NCBI GenBank assembly: GCA_022845895.1
Contig: AP025573.1
Location: 1,274,501 to 1,338,500, forward strand
Reading direction: 5' to 3'
DNA from: Lachnospiraceae bacterium
Lineage (GTDB): Bacteria; Bacillota; Clostridia; Lachnospirales; Lachnospiraceae
DNA: 64,000 bases
The position numbers were made by a program, and so were the translations under genes. Under the pieces are notes generated by a model. The model was given only the letters and a program-made list of their open reading frames with translations. It was not told where the DNA came from and did no database searches. Of this stretch, positions 18,108 to 27,320 are shown in pieces (position 1 is the stretch's first letter; every line of letters begins with the position of its first letter).

Positions 18108-19040
18108 ATGCAGTATTGTTTTGGAGTAGATATCGGAGGCACGACTGTCAAGATGGGTCTTTTCAGGACAGAAGGCACGCTCGTTGACAAGTGGGAGATC
18201 AAGACCCGTACGGAAAACAGCGGGGAGGCTATCCTCTCTGATGTTGCGGCGTCCTTGAAGGCGAAGCTGGAAGAAAAGGAGATAGGACATCTGCAAGTTG
18301 CGGGAATCGGAATCGGGATACCTGCACCGGTGGATGACTGTGGTATCGTCAGAAACACGGCAAATCTTGGATGGGGCTACAAAGAAGTGAAGCGTGAGAT
18401 GGGAGAGCTTACGGGCCTGAAGGTTAAGGCGGGTAATGACGCTAATGTTGCAGCCCTTGGAGAGATGTGGCTCGGTGCAGGCAAGGGCCAGAAGAACATG
18501 ATTATGGTCACTCTCGGCACAGGCGTGGGCGGCGGCGTCATCGTAAATGGCAGCCCGATTGTCGGCGAGCACGGTGCCGGCGGGGAAATCGGTCATATAT
18601 GCGTGAATTATGAAGAGGTTGAGAAGTGCGGCTGTGGCAGCAGAGGATGTCTGGAGCAGTATACATCAGCCACGGGAATCACAAGACTGGCAAGACGCAG
18701 GCTGACGAATCAGAGCGGCAGTACGATGCTGAAGATGGAGAACCTGAGTGCGAAATCGGTCTTTGACGCATTGAAAGAAGGGGACAAGGTGGCGGAAGAA
18801 ATCGTAGAAGAGTTCGGCACTTATCTCGGACATGCGATGGCGAACCTGGCGGCAGTCACCGATCCTGCAGTAATTGTTATCGGAGGCGGCGTATCCAAGG
18901 CCGGGGATATCCTGCTGGAATATGTGGATAAGCATTTTAAGGAACGGGCGTTTTTTGCGAATAAAGATACGAAGTTCGTCCTTGCGGAACTTGGCAATGA
19001 CGCAGGAATCTGTGGGGCTGCAAAGCTGATTATAGGGTAA
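18108..19040 (+). CDS. glcK: ROK family glucokinase
   Basis: The 310-residue sugar kinase of the ROK family probably phosphorylates glucose. It shows DIGGTTVKMG (about 6-15) for phosphate binding, GIGIGIPAPVD, the catalytic aspartate in AGNDANVAALGE, and the zinc-binding C-x-C-x4-C motif CGCGSRGC near 168-175 followed by LEQY. It starts 15 bases after hprK with the Shine-Dalgarno AGGAGG, so it is probably cotranscribed. Other ROK sugars are possible but glucose is most likely. Confidence 0.88.
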   Translation: MQYCFGVDIGGTTVKMGLFRTEGTLVDKWEIKTRTENSGEAILSDVAASLKAKLEEKEIGHLQVAGIGIGIPAPVDDCGIVRNTANLGWGYKEVKREMGELTGLKVKAGNDANVAALGEMWLGAGKGQKNMIMVTLGTGVGGGVIVNGSPIVGEHGAGGEIGHICVNYEEVEKCGCGSRGCLEQYTSATGITRLARRRLTNQSGSTMLKMENLSAKSVFDALKEGDKVAEEIVEEFGTYLGHAMANLAAVTDPAVIVIGGGVSKAGDILLEYVDKHFKERAFFANKDTKFVLAELGNDAGICGAAKLIIG

Positions 19041-19060
19041 GGATTTTTGGCAAAATGATA

Positions 19061-19103
19061 AAAAATAAAAGCATTTGAAAATCTTTCAAATGCTTTTATT
19101 TTT
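19061..19103. terminator. Bidirectional intrinsic terminator between glcK and the PBP gene
   Basis: A perfect 20-bp stem (19061-19080 with 19084-19103) closes on the loop ATC. It starts with an A-run and ends with a T-run, so it can stop transcripts arriving from both converging genes. Confidence 0.9.
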
Positions 19104-19159
19104 GTATTTTGCTTAATCTTTGATACTATCTAAAAAACCATTGCAAGACATCAAGATGT

Positions 19160-21700
19160 CTAAGGTGTCGAAGGATCCGGATTTGGATTTGGGTTTGGGT
19201 CAGGTGTCGGCTCCGGGTCAGGTGTTGGTTCAGGATCTGGAGTCGGAGTTGGAGTCGGAGTTGGTGTCGGAGTCGGCGTCGGAGTGTTGTTCCCCTGGTT
19301 CGGATCTGTCGGAGTCGTATTTGCATCCGGGTTATCGGTTGTATTCTCGTCGTCTTCCCCATCATCCTTCGGAGCTGACGTATCTACATGGCCCGGACAG
19401 GACTCTGTCGGAGCCGTATCCTTCGCAAAATATTCCGTGATGCTCGGACAGCCCGGGGCTGCAAGTTTTCCGGTCTTGGTACATACCGTTTTCTTCTCGA
19501 TGGAATTAGGCATCTCAAAATCTTTGTATTCCAGATTCTCATGAATCCGGCTCATGATTCCGCGCCAGATGCGGAAACGGAAGTTCAGGTCATAGCCGTT
19601 TACCTTGTTGTCGTCATATCCGCCCCATACCGCACATGTGTAATACGGCGTGAAGCCGCAGAACCAGAGGTCCTTGTTCGAGTCTGTCGTACCGGTCTTG
19701 CCGGCTACCGGCATGTTATTAAGCCTGCAGGCTGTACCGGTACCGCTTTCTACGACCGTCTCCATCGCACTTGTGAGAAGAGCGGCCGTACTGTCCTTGA
19801 TGGCAGTATGTGATTCTCCGGCGCCTTCCAGCAGCACATTGCCGTCATGGTCAAGAATCTTCGTATATAAAGTCGGACTGTTGTATACGCCGCCATTGGC
19901 AATCGATGCATAAGCGGCACAGAGCTGGTAGTTGTATACACCATTGCTCAGTCCTCCGAGAACGAGCGTGTCATATACGTCATTCTGCGGATCCAGCGAA
20001 GTGATGCCAAACTTCTCTTTACAGTAGTCATATCCAAGCTTAGGGGTAACCGCTTCAATCGTCTTGACTGCGCATACATTGACCGACCACTCGATAGCCT
20101 CGCGCATCGTAATGTCTCCGCGGTACGTCGCACTCGCATTTTTCAGCGGTGTACCGTCCCGGTATGAATAGGGTTCGTCTTTTATAATTGTAGCCAGCGT
20201 CTGCCCCGCAGAGTCAAGAGCCGGCGCGTAACCTGCCAGTATCTTGAAGGTGGAACCTGGCTGCCTCGGGGAACCAGTATATGCACGGTTCAGGCTTCGG
20301 CTCGTCGTCTTGGCACCGCGTCCGCCTACCATGGCCTTGATTTGGCCTGTGTACTGGTCCATGACAGTGACAGATGCCTGAGGCTGAGGAGAGATGTTGA
20401 TATATTCATCATAAGCATCACCCTCCTGGGCAATCGTCGCTTTCCATTCCTCGACCATAGCCCGCGCTTCGTCCTCGCTGGAGTAGAGAAGCCCCTGCTC
20501 TTTGCCGTACGTATCCTTCACGTACTGTTTGATATGCCCGGAACTGTAATTTTCAACGGTTCCGTCTGCACGGGTGACGGTTAAGGCATAGTCAAGACCA
20601 TATTCCTTCAATCCAGGATAATTGGAATCGTCATTCATCTCTTCGTCACAGATTTGCTGCATAGCAAGGTTCTGTGTGGAGTATATGCTAAGCCCGCCGC
20701 TGTAGACGGCATTGTATGCCTGCGTCTCCGTATAGCCGAGCTGGTCTATGAGATCCTGCGTAACCTGATCCGCAAGCGCATCGACAAAATAACTGTAAGG
20801 CGTATCGTCCGTCTCCGAGTTGTTAACTGTCTGGATACGGGAATATACGTCGTCCGCTTTTGCCTCATCATACGCTGCCTGGTCGATATAACCCTGGTCG
20901 AGCATGTTTTTTAATACTTTATCCCGGCGCTTCGCATTGAGTTCCGGGTTCGTAATCGGATTATAGTCCGACGGATTCTGGGTGATACCTGCGATTACAG
21001 CGCTTTCGGACAAAGTAAGCTCGGATACGTCCTTATTAAAATACCGCTTTGACGCCGACTGTACCCCAAGGCAATTCTGTCCGAGGTTGATTGTGTTCAT
21101 GTAGCTTTCCAGAATCGTATCTTTGTCCATCTGCTTTTCGATGGCGACGGCCAGATACTGCTCCTGGATTTTACGTTCGAGCTTATCAAAAAATGTCTTC
21201 TCTTCCGTAAAGTTAGGGAATACATTATTTTTTATGAGCTGCTGCGTTATGGTGCTGGCACCTTCCGAGAAGTTGCCGCTTGTCAGGCCGACTACAGCTG
21301 CTCTGGCGATACCTTGGAGGTCGATTCCGTTGTGATCGTAGAAACGCTCGTCCTCAATCGCGACGAACGCATGCTGGAGATCCTTCGGCACTTCGTCTAT
21401 CTTCTTATATATACGGTTGGAGCCCGAAGCGACAAAACGTTCTATCTCAGTCTTGTTATCATCGGCGTATACCATGGTGGTAAAGCCTTTTGGCTGCACA
21501 TCAGCCGGTGATACGTCAGGAGTATTGTCTAATATCTTCTTTAGAAACAGTCCGCCGCCGATGACGCCGACAACTGCTACAACAAGCAGGCAGAGCAGAA
21601 ATGCTTTAAAAAGTCTTACACCAACTCTTTTACCCTGCATGGTTGATTTGGACGTTATTTTCTTTTGCTTCTGCGAAGCTTTCTTTTTACCATAATTCAT
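19160..21700 (-). CDS. Class A penicillin-binding protein (transglycosylase/transpeptidase, PBP1A type)
   Basis: This bifunctional peptidoglycan synthase of 846 residues has a basic cytoplasmic N-terminus, one membrane anchor (about 29-52) and a GT51 transglycosylase domain with EDERFYDHNGID and GASTITQQL (about 118-175). The transpeptidase domain shows the active-site tetrad S-T-F-K within RQPGSTFKI, then SVN and KTGTT. The C-terminal 75 residues form a disordered tail of alternating Pro with Thr, Asp, Glu and Asn, presumably spanning the cell wall. The gene stands alone, divergent from the yigZ-like gene. Confidence 0.93.
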   Translation of the reverse strand: MNYGKKKASQKQKKITSKSTMQGKRVGVRLFKAFLLCLLVVAVVGVIGGGLFLKKILDNTPDVSPADVQPKGFTTMVYADDNKTEIERFVASGSNRIYKKIDEVPKDLQHAFVAIEDERFYDHNGIDLQGIARAAVVGLTSGNFSEGASTITQQLIKNNVFPNFTEEKTFFDKLERKIQEQYLAVAIEKQMDKDTILESYMNTINLGQNCLGVQSASKRYFNKDVSELTLSESAVIAGITQNPSDYNPITNPELNAKRRDKVLKNMLDQGYIDQAAYDEAKADDVYSRIQTVNNSETDDTPYSYFVDALADQVTQDLIDQLGYTETQAYNAVYSGGLSIYSTQNLAMQQICDEEMNDDSNYPGLKEYGLDYALTVTRADGTVENYSSGHIKQYVKDTYGKEQGLLYSSEDEARAMVEEWKATIAQEGDAYDEYINISPQPQASVTVMDQYTGQIKAMVGGRGAKTTSRSLNRAYTGSPRQPGSTFKILAGYAPALDSAGQTLATIIKDEPYSYRDGTPLKNASATYRGDITMREAIEWSVNVCAVKTIEAVTPKLGYDYCKEKFGITSLDPQNDVYDTLVLGGLSNGVYNYQLCAAYASIANGGVYNSPTLYTKILDHDGNVLLEGAGESHTAIKDSTAALLTSAMETVVESGTGTACRLNNMPVAGKTGTTDSNKDLWFCGFTPYYTCAVWGGYDDNKVNGYDLNFRFRIWRGIMSRIHENLEYKDFEMPNSIEKKTVCTKTGKLAAPGCPSITEYFAKDTAPTESCPGHVDTSAPKDDGEDDENTTDNPDANTTPTDPNQGNNTPTPTPTPTPTPTPTPDPEPTPDPEPTPDPNPNPNPDPSTP
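19172..19292 (-). repeat. Degenerate short tandem repeat encoding the Pro-rich PBP tail
   Basis: On the plus strand the region runs as GGAGTCGGAGTTGG-like six-base units. On the coding strand these read Pro-Thr then Asp-Pro-Glu-Pro-Thr-Pro and Asn-Pro units. Repeats of this sort change length by slippage. They lie inside the PBP coding frame and leave it open. Confidence 0.8.
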
Positions 21701-21854
21701 GAGTGTCTGCCTCCTTCATACCAAGTCATTATAGCAAATATAATAATTGAAATAAAGAAAAAAATGAAAACTTCATATTTCAGTAGGAAAAACTTAAGAA
21801 ATTCGCTATAGTATTAGTTGAACCAGTATGTAATATAAAAGAAAGGTGCAGATT

Positions 21855-22520
21855 ATGACGACAGAATATAAGACAGTTTATGAAGGTGGAGAAGGGGAAA
21901 TCGTGGAGAAGAAGTCCAGGTTTATTGCCGCGGTCAAGCCGGTCTCTACGGAGGATGACGCGTTGGCGTTCATAGAATCCGTGAAGAAGAAACACTGGAA
22001 TGCCACCCATAACTGTTTTGCATATGTGATTGGAGAGCGTTCAGAGCTGGCCCGCTGCAGCGATGACGGAGAGCCGAACGGAACGGCAGGCAAACCGATG
22101 CTCGATGTACTGCAAGGAGAAGAGCTCCGCAACACTGCCGTAGTAGTTACACGCTATTTCGGAGGTACGCTTCTTGGAACCGGAGGGCTGGTCCGCGCAT
22201 ACTCACAGGCAGTGAAGTCAGGCCTGGCTTCTTCTGTAATTATAACCAAAATCCGCGGGGTTAAACTTAGGATTGGCATAGATTATACCGGTCTCGGGAA
22301 AATACAGTATATTCTCGGCCAGAAAGGGCTTAGGATTCTCGATTCCGAATATACCGACTCCGTAAAGCTGGAAGTGCTTGTGCCGGAGGACGCAGTGGAA
22401 GCGGTATGCTCAGACATCACAGAAGGAACAAACGGACAAGCGTCCATGGAAGAAGGAGAGAGGTGCTGGTTTGCGCAGATAGACGGCCAGCCCGTGGTAC
22501 TGGAAGAATATGAAGACTGA
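21855..22520 (+). CDS. YigZ/IMPACT family protein
   Basis: The 221-residue protein has the IMPACT N-terminal domain, with the conserved KSRFIA near residue 19, then NCFAYVIG, SDDGEPNGTAGKPMLD, and RYFGGTLLGTGGLVRAYS. A C-terminal DUF1949-like domain follows. The E. coli homologue is YigZ. The family is conserved but its exact role is unclear, though the eukaryotic IMPACT protein acts on translation control. GAAAGG at about 21841-21846 supports the ATG at 21855 over an in-frame GTG three codons earlier. Confidence 0.88.
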   Translation: MTTEYKTVYEGGEGEIVEKKSRFIAAVKPVSTEDDALAFIESVKKKHWNATHNCFAYVIGERSELARCSDDGEPNGTAGKPMLDVLQGEELRNTAVVVTRYFGGTLLGTGGLVRAYSQAVKSGLASSVIITKIRGVKLRIGIDYTGLGKIQYILGQKGLRILDSEYTDSVKLEVLVPEDAVEAVCSDITEGTNGQASMEEGERCWFAQIDGQPVVLEEYED

Positions 22521-22652
22521 GATGAGTGAACTACAATAGAGGGCAATAGCGCCGATGTATGGGTTTCACATTTTTACGGTTTATTGTGAAGAGCAGAAAA
22601 CATAATGGCATGACTAAAAAAAGTGGGTTTGCAAATAATAAAACAAACACTT

Positions 22653-22681
22653 GACGTACGGGAAACTGTACGGAATTAAGG
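22653..22681 (+). promoter_or_regulatory. Remnant promoter/operator of the toxin-antitoxin module
   Basis: TTGACG (about 22653) followed after 17 bp by a weak AATTAA gives a possible promoter. Two GTAC half-sites eight bases apart lie in the spacer, as expected for an autoregulated YefM-type operator. The resemblance is loose. Confidence 0.25.
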
Positions 22682-22688
22682 CGATGAT

Positions 22689-22754
22689 ATGTTAGCAGTA
22701 AACTATACAAAGATATCTATGCATAATTTGACAGAGGTAGATGTGGATGAATAA
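22689..22754 (+). pseudogene. yefM-like antitoxin remnant with an internal deletion
   Basis: A 21-codon frame joins a typical YefM N-terminus (MLAVNYTKI) directly to a typical antitoxin C-terminus (HNLTEVDVDE) whose TAA overlaps the toxin start. Normal antitoxins are about 85-90 residues, so about 70 codons are missing, apparently by an in-frame internal deletion. The product would lack both the DNA-binding fold and most of the toxin-binding tail. The ends are assigned from memory of Phd/YefM sequences. Confidence 0.6.
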
Positions 22755-22992
22755 AATATTTACGGATAACGGCTGGAAGGATTATGTGTATCGTCAGACA
22801 GAGGACAGGAAAACCTTAAAAAAAATAAAACAGCTGATAGAAGATATTTGCAGAAACGGAAATGAAGGAATAGGAAAGCCAGAACAGTTGAGCAGAAACT
22901 TAGCCGGATTCTGGAGCAGAAGAATCAATGATAAGGATAGGCTGTCATACGCACCGCCCTTTCATAGGCACTTTCCATTAAGAACATTCTAG
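22747..22992 (+). pseudogene. Txe/YoeB family toxin with a broken C-terminus
   Basis: Residues 1-67 or so match YoeB (MNKIFTDNGWKDYVYRQTEDRKTLKKI, NGNEGIGKPE, FWSRRINDKDRL). After D-R-L the family continues V-Y-R-I and ends with the catalytic H-Y pair, but here it reads S-Y-A-P-P-F-H-R and stops without that pair. A frame slip soon after D-R-L restores Y-R briefly and then hits a stop, so at least an indel plus further decay occurred. The start at 22747 overlaps the antitoxin stop in the usual way. The toxin is probably inactive, consistent with loss of its antitoxin. Confidence 0.7.
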
Positions 22993-22993
22993 C

Positions 22994-23021
22994 AAACGGC
23001 ACAGCCGAAGCTGTGCCGTTT
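22994..23021. terminator. Hairpin between the toxin remnant and hpf, probable bidirectional terminator
   Basis: A perfect 12-bp stem (22994-23005 with 23010-23021) has the stable CGAA tetraloop, and A/T ends flank a G/C core. A second small hairpin (GGCCC-TTAT-GGGCC, 23050-23063) followed by TTTCTTTT on the plus strand lies just beyond. Confidence 0.65.
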
Positions 23022-23081
23022 CCGTTGTTTTATGCTGTTTTATAATTGCGGCCCTTATGGGCCTTTCTTTTATTCTGCACT

Positions 23082-23618
23082 TTACTGGAACTCAGGCTCT
23101 ATAAGGCCGAAGGTTCCATTCTTCCTTCTGTATACTACATTTACTTCATCCGTCTCCGCATTGCAGAAGACGAAGAAGTCATGACCAAGTAAATCCATCT
23201 GTATGCACGCGTCTTCTGGATACATAGGTTTGAAGCCAAAGCGTTTGGTACGAACGATTCTTATCTCATCATCATCTTCTGTGGCATATTCGCTTTCGAA
23301 AAATTCCTGGCGGAAGTTGCCGCCCTCCTGATGTCTTGCAACCAGTTTGTTCTTGTATTTGCGAAGCTGGCGTTCGATTACCTCCTCTACCAGGTCAATA
23401 GAGACATACATGTCATTGCTTACCTGTTCAGAACGGATGATATTTCCTTTCACAGGGATAGTTACCTCAATTTTCTGACGTTCTTTTTCGACACTTAAGG
23501 TAACGATGATTTCCGTATCGGAAGTAAAATACTTCTCTAATTTTCCCAATTTGTGCTCTACGGTTTCCCTTAAGCCAGGTGTTACATCGATGTTCTTTCC
23601 GCTAATAATAAACTTCAT
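23082..23618 (-). CDS. hpf: Ribosome hibernation promoting factor, long form
   Basis: The protein binds idle ribosomes and pairs them into inactive 100S dimers. The 178-residue long form, typical of Firmicutes, has an N-terminal S30AE domain (MKFIISGKNIDVTPGLRE, about 1-100), a linker, and a C-terminal dimerisation domain (about 120-178, with RTKRFGFKPMYPEDACIQMDLLGHDFFVF). AGGAG lies nine bases before the ATG at 23618; an in-frame TTG three codons upstream would sit against it. Confidence 0.94.
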   Translation of the reverse strand: MKFIISGKNIDVTPGLRETVEHKLGKLEKYFTSDTEIIVTLSVEKERQKIEVTIPVKGNIIRSEQVSNDMYVSIDLVEEVIERQLRKYKNKLVARHQEGGNFRQEFFESEYATEDDDEIRIVRTKRFGFKPMYPEDACIQMDLLGHDFFVFCNAETDEVNVVYRRKNGTFGLIEPEFQ

Positions 23619-23721
23619 GCTGTCCAACTCCTTTTCGACATAATTTCAGATGTTTATAGTCTGACAATTTGGCTTTCAACTAAGAATCTATCTGATATAT
23701 GTAGTATAACATGTTTGGACA

Positions 23722-24333
23722 CTAATGTATAGAACGTATTACTTCAATTCTTGAAATTTTTCCCTCATGCATCTTGGCAACTCTGAGGCCGAAATCGGAA
23801 AAGTACACGCATGCACCTACACCGGTCTCTATGCTATACTCCTCAAACTTCTGTTCAATAACGCTGAGCAGCGTCTCATTCTGTTCATGTGGAATGTTGA
23901 TGCCGAGTATCTTATTCACCGTCTTGGCTCTTGTGCTGGCGCGGAAGACAATCTCGTCAGCTACGTCAAACTCGCAGAACAGGTATTTGCGGGTGGCAAA
24001 GAGCACTGCGATGGCACAGACGCCGATGAGGCTGCTCCAGATGGAAGAGTGGTCGATGATAATCTGCCTTGCGATGGCAAAAAGCAGCACTTCAAACACG
24101 GTGTTGGGCGTATGGTAGTACATCATTCGTATCAGTTCGACTCCGATAATCAGATTAAAGCAAGTCTCGAGAAGATCGTCATAGTTCGGCCACACGTCCA
24201 GATTCGGTATGTGTACCATAGATGTCGCCATACGCAGGCAGAGCAGGATAATGCCGAGCGCCAGCATGATGGATATAAAAAATTCCAGTGTTACAGCAAG
24301 TCGTTTTAAAAATTTAGCGACGTAATGCTTCAT
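23722..24333 (-). CDS. PsiE-like membrane protein with a C-terminal soluble domain
   Basis: The 203-residue protein has about four N-terminal membrane spans (roughly 12-34, 52-72, 77-92 and 98-112) with a pattern (ELIRMMYYHTPNTVFEVLLFAIARQIII) like the phosphate-starvation-inducible PsiE family. A soluble C-terminal part (about 115-203, ending DFGLRVAKMHEGKISRIEVIRSI) resembles small regulatory domains attached to transporters. The function is unknown. It lies upstream of hpf on the same strand. Confidence 0.6.
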   Translation of the reverse strand: MKHYVAKFLKRLAVTLEFFISIMLALGIILLCLRMATSMVHIPNLDVWPNYDDLLETCFNLIIGVELIRMMYYHTPNTVFEVLLFAIARQIIIDHSSIWSSLIGVCAIAVLFATRKYLFCEFDVADEIVFRASTRAKTVNKILGINIPHEQNETLLSVIEQKFEEYSIETGVGACVYFSDFGLRVAKMHEGKISRIEVIRSIH

Positions 24334-24362
24334 ATATTTCCCCCTTTAGGCCGGTTTTCATC

Positions 24363-24407
24363 GTACGCAGGGCATACCGGACAGAGTCTCCTGTGCGGTA
24401 TGCGTAC
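24363..24407. other. Bulged hairpin in the gap between the PAP2 and PsiE-like genes
   Basis: GTACGC plus ATACCG (24363-24379) pairs with CGGTATGCGTAC (24396-24407), with a five-base bulge on one side. There is no T-run on the minus strand, so a terminator is doubtful. It may be a leader structure of the PsiE-like gene. Confidence 0.3.
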
Positions 24408-24458
24408 AGTACAAGTATAAATTATCCCGGAGAATTTGCCAAGACCTAATAATTGGGA

Positions 24459-25352
24459 TTATGCCTGCCGTCTGCCTAATCTGCTGAACAGATATGGATA
24501 GAGGACGAGTACCCATAAGACAAGCACAAAATACTCAGCCATTTTAGCGAGGATGGAAGTCCCGAATAGAAGGGAAAACCCTTCCTTAATGACAAGCGCA
24601 AGCAGGAGCCCGGCGATGAGCTTCGCAGCCTGGTTGCTGAGATGGCCTGTGCGGGTGCTGAACTTAAGACGGGTCCGCTCTATATAGTATCCGAGAGCGA
24701 ATCCAAGGCCGGCTCCGGCGGCTTTGCAGCAGTCCGCCGCATATTTCATATCGATTATGCCCCTGCTCTCCATTACAAGTGAATAGGCGGCAACAGCGAA
24801 CGATATGACCGCCAGTACGCCCGCAATCTGCTTTGCATGCTGCGTTCCGTCCAGAAAAAATCCTTGAAAATGCCAGATTATGCCGGAGACGGCTATGGAT
24901 AGGAGCATCGACACGATGACATCCTTCGGTGTGTGGACACCGAGGTACATTCTGGAGAAGCCGATCAGCATAAAAGCAAGTACGCAGAATACTTTGATCC
25001 AGACTCTCTTTGCCTTAAGCGCAAGAGGGAAGAACAGACAGGTAGCCCCCTGCGTATGCCCGCTCGGAAAAGAATATCCCGTGGCACCGGGGACTGCACT
25101 TTCCACAGCTTTGAACTGGGGATCGAGCACCCACGGCCTCGGAACGCGGAACGTAATCTTCAGGCTCTGAACAAGCAGGCCCGCTGTGAAGTAAGTAAAG
25201 CCGAGCATATAAGCAAAGCGCTTATCCACGCACCAGTAAAGGGCGCAGATAACCGCTATGATGATGATTTCCTGTCCAAAATAAGTGATAAACTGCATCA
25301 GCCTGTCGAGGAAGGGTGTCCGTATCCCTTCCAGAAACGTTAAAAATGCCAT
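24459..25352 (-). CDS. PAP2 family membrane phosphatase
   Basis: The 297-residue integral membrane enzyme has the three PAP2 motifs: K-x6-R-P-W (KITFRVPRPW, about 66-75), PSGHTQG (about 96-102), and S-R-x-Y-L-G-V-H-T-P-K-D (about 133-144). Such enzymes remove phosphate from lipid or isoprenoid phosphates; the precise substrate is not evident. The C-terminal 120 residues add several more membrane spans. Its ATG overlaps the typA stop (TAATG), so the two are translationally coupled. Confidence 0.88.
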   Translation of the reverse strand: MAFLTFLEGIRTPFLDRLMQFITYFGQEIIIIAVICALYWCVDKRFAYMLGFTYFTAGLLVQSLKITFRVPRPWVLDPQFKAVESAVPGATGYSFPSGHTQGATCLFFPLALKAKRVWIKVFCVLAFMLIGFSRMYLGVHTPKDVIVSMLLSIAVSGIIWHFQGFFLDGTQHAKQIAGVLAVISFAVAAYSLVMESRGIIDMKYAADCCKAAGAGLGFALGYYIERTRLKFSTRTGHLSNQAAKLIAGLLLALVIKEGFSLLFGTSILAKMAEYFVLVLWVLVLYPYLFSRLGRRQA

Positions 25353-27175
25353 TATTTTATTCCTCTTTTTCTCATTTTCGGATCTAAAATCTTTTTACGT
25401 ATTCTGAGATTTTCAGGAGTGACCTCCAGAAGCTCATCGGTATCGATGAAGTCGAGGGCCTCCTCCAGGCTCAGAATCTTCGGCGATGTCAGACGGAGCG
25501 CTTCATCCGCTCCGGAAGAGCGGGTGTTGGTCAGATGCTTCATCCTGCAGACATTCAGCTCGATGTCTTCCGCCTTGCCGTTCTGTCCGATAACCATGCC
25601 GGAGTATACTTTTTCACCGGGACCGATAAAGAGCGTCCCCCGCTCCTGGGCGCTGAAGAGCCCATAGGTGACGGATTCCCCTGTCTCGAAAGCGATGAGG
25701 GAACCCTGCTTTCTGTACTGGATATCACCTTTATACGGTGCGTAGCCGTCGAATGACGTATTCAATATGCCGTTGCCTTTCGTATCGGTAAGAAATTCGC
25801 CCCGGTAGCCGATAAGCCCGCGTGCGGGGATGGCGAATTCCAGTCGTGTATAGCCCCCGTTAGACGTTCCCATGCCGCGCAGCTCCCCTTTCCTCTGACC
25901 GAGCTTTTCGATGACGACGCCGGTAAATTCATCCGGTACATCAATATATGCAGCTTCCATCGGTTCTAATAACTTGCCGTTCTCATCTTTTTTATACAAG
26001 ACTTCCGCCTTGCTCACTGCGAACTCATATCCCTCCCGGCGCATATTCTCGATAAGGACCGACAGGTGGAGCTCGCCGCGTCCGGACACCTTGAAGCTGT
26101 CCGTGCTGTCGGACTCTTCCACGCGCAGGCTTACGTCTGTATTCAGCTCTTTATAGAGCCTGTCCCTGAGATGGCGGGATGTTACATACTTGCCTTCCTG
26201 TCCTGCGAAGGGGCTGTCGTTTACGATAAACTGCATGGCGATGGTCGGTTCCGATATCTTCTGGAACGGGATTGCCTGCGGATTGTCCGGCGAACAGAGC
26301 GTATCCCCGATTGATATGTTAGAGATACCGGAGATAGCCACGATAGACCCTACGGAAGCCTCTTTTACATCTACCTTGCTCAGTCCGTCGAATTCATATA
26401 ATTTGCTGATACGTACCTTCTCTTTCCGTTCCGGGTCATGGGCATTGACGACGACCATGTCCTGGTTGACACCAATCGTACCATTGTCTACCTTGCCGAC
26501 TCCGATTCGTCCTACATACTCATTGTAGTCGATCGTGCTGATCAGTACCTGGGTATCGGCATCCGGGTCGCCCTCCGGCGCAGGAATGTAGTCCAGTATC
26601 GTCTCGAAGAGAGGAAGCATGTTCTGCGGGCTGTCGTCCAGCTCTACGAGTGCATAGCCTGCCTTGGCGGAAGCATAGACGAACGGACAGTCAAGCTGCT
26701 CGTCGTCGGCATCCAGGTCGATGAAGAGCTCCAGCACTTCATCGATGACTTCCTCCGGACGTGCCTCCGGACGGTCGATTTTATTGATACATACGATAAC
26801 CGGGAGCTTTAATTCCAGCGCCTTTCTAAGTACGAACTTCGTCTGCGGCATGGCGCCTTCAAAGGCGTCTACTACGAGGACGACACCGTTCACCATCTTC
26901 AGCACTCGCTCCACCTCGCCGCCGAAGTCGGCATGTCCGGGGGTGTCGATGATATTGATTTTCGTCCCTTTGTAATAGACGGCGGTATTCTTAGAAAGGA
27001 TGGTAATTCCACGTTCCCGCTCGATGTCATTAGAGTCCATGACACGTTCTTCTACTTCCTGATTCTCCCGGAATACCCCGCTTTGTTTCAGCAGCTCATC
27101 TACCAGGGTCGTCTTGCCATGATCGACATGGGCGATAATGGCTATATTACGTACATCTTCTCGTTTTGTCTTCAT
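25352..27175 (-). CDS. typA: Ribosome-associated GTPase TypA/BipA
   Basis: This translational GTPase of 607 residues, standard length, is involved in ribosome assembly and stress growth. It has G1 AHVDHGKTT (about 15-23), G2 within RERGITI, G3 DTPGHADFGGE, G4 NKID and G5 SAKAG, followed by EF-G-like domains and the BipA C-terminal domain. It is the first gene of a minus-strand run into the PAP2 gene. The spaced promoter region upstream is divergent from the ECF operon. Confidence 0.95.
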   Translation of the reverse strand: MKTKREDVRNIAIIAHVDHGKTTLVDELLKQSGVFRENQEVEERVMDSNDIERERGITILSKNTAVYYKGTKINIIDTPGHADFGGEVERVLKMVNGVVLVVDAFEGAMPQTKFVLRKALELKLPVIVCINKIDRPEARPEEVIDEVLELFIDLDADDEQLDCPFVYASAKAGYALVELDDSPQNMLPLFETILDYIPAPEGDPDADTQVLISTIDYNEYVGRIGVGKVDNGTIGVNQDMVVVNAHDPERKEKVRISKLYEFDGLSKVDVKEASVGSIVAISGISNISIGDTLCSPDNPQAIPFQKISEPTIAMQFIVNDSPFAGQEGKYVTSRHLRDRLYKELNTDVSLRVEESDSTDSFKVSGRGELHLSVLIENMRREGYEFAVSKAEVLYKKDENGKLLEPMEAAYIDVPDEFTGVVIEKLGQRKGELRGMGTSNGGYTRLEFAIPARGLIGYRGEFLTDTKGNGILNTSFDGYAPYKGDIQYRKQGSLIAFETGESVTYGLFSAQERGTLFIGPGEKVYSGMVIGQNGKAEDIELNVCRMKHLTNTRSSGADEALRLTSPKILSLEEALDFIDTDELLEVTPENLRIRKKILDPKMRKRGIK

Positions 27176-27320
27176 AAATAATTCCCTTTTCCTATACGAT
27201 TTCTACCTATTTATTATATACAACTTTATTAGTTTACCACATTTTGCAGAATTTACAAGTACTCAATCGCTTATAGATATTGTCTATATGGCACATGGGA
27301 ATTATGAATAAGAAAAAATA

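Noticed and set aside
19160..19300. Repeated units that could suggest a CRISPR or minisatellite locus
   Set aside because: The units are about six bases long, without spacers, and lie in frame inside the PBP gene.
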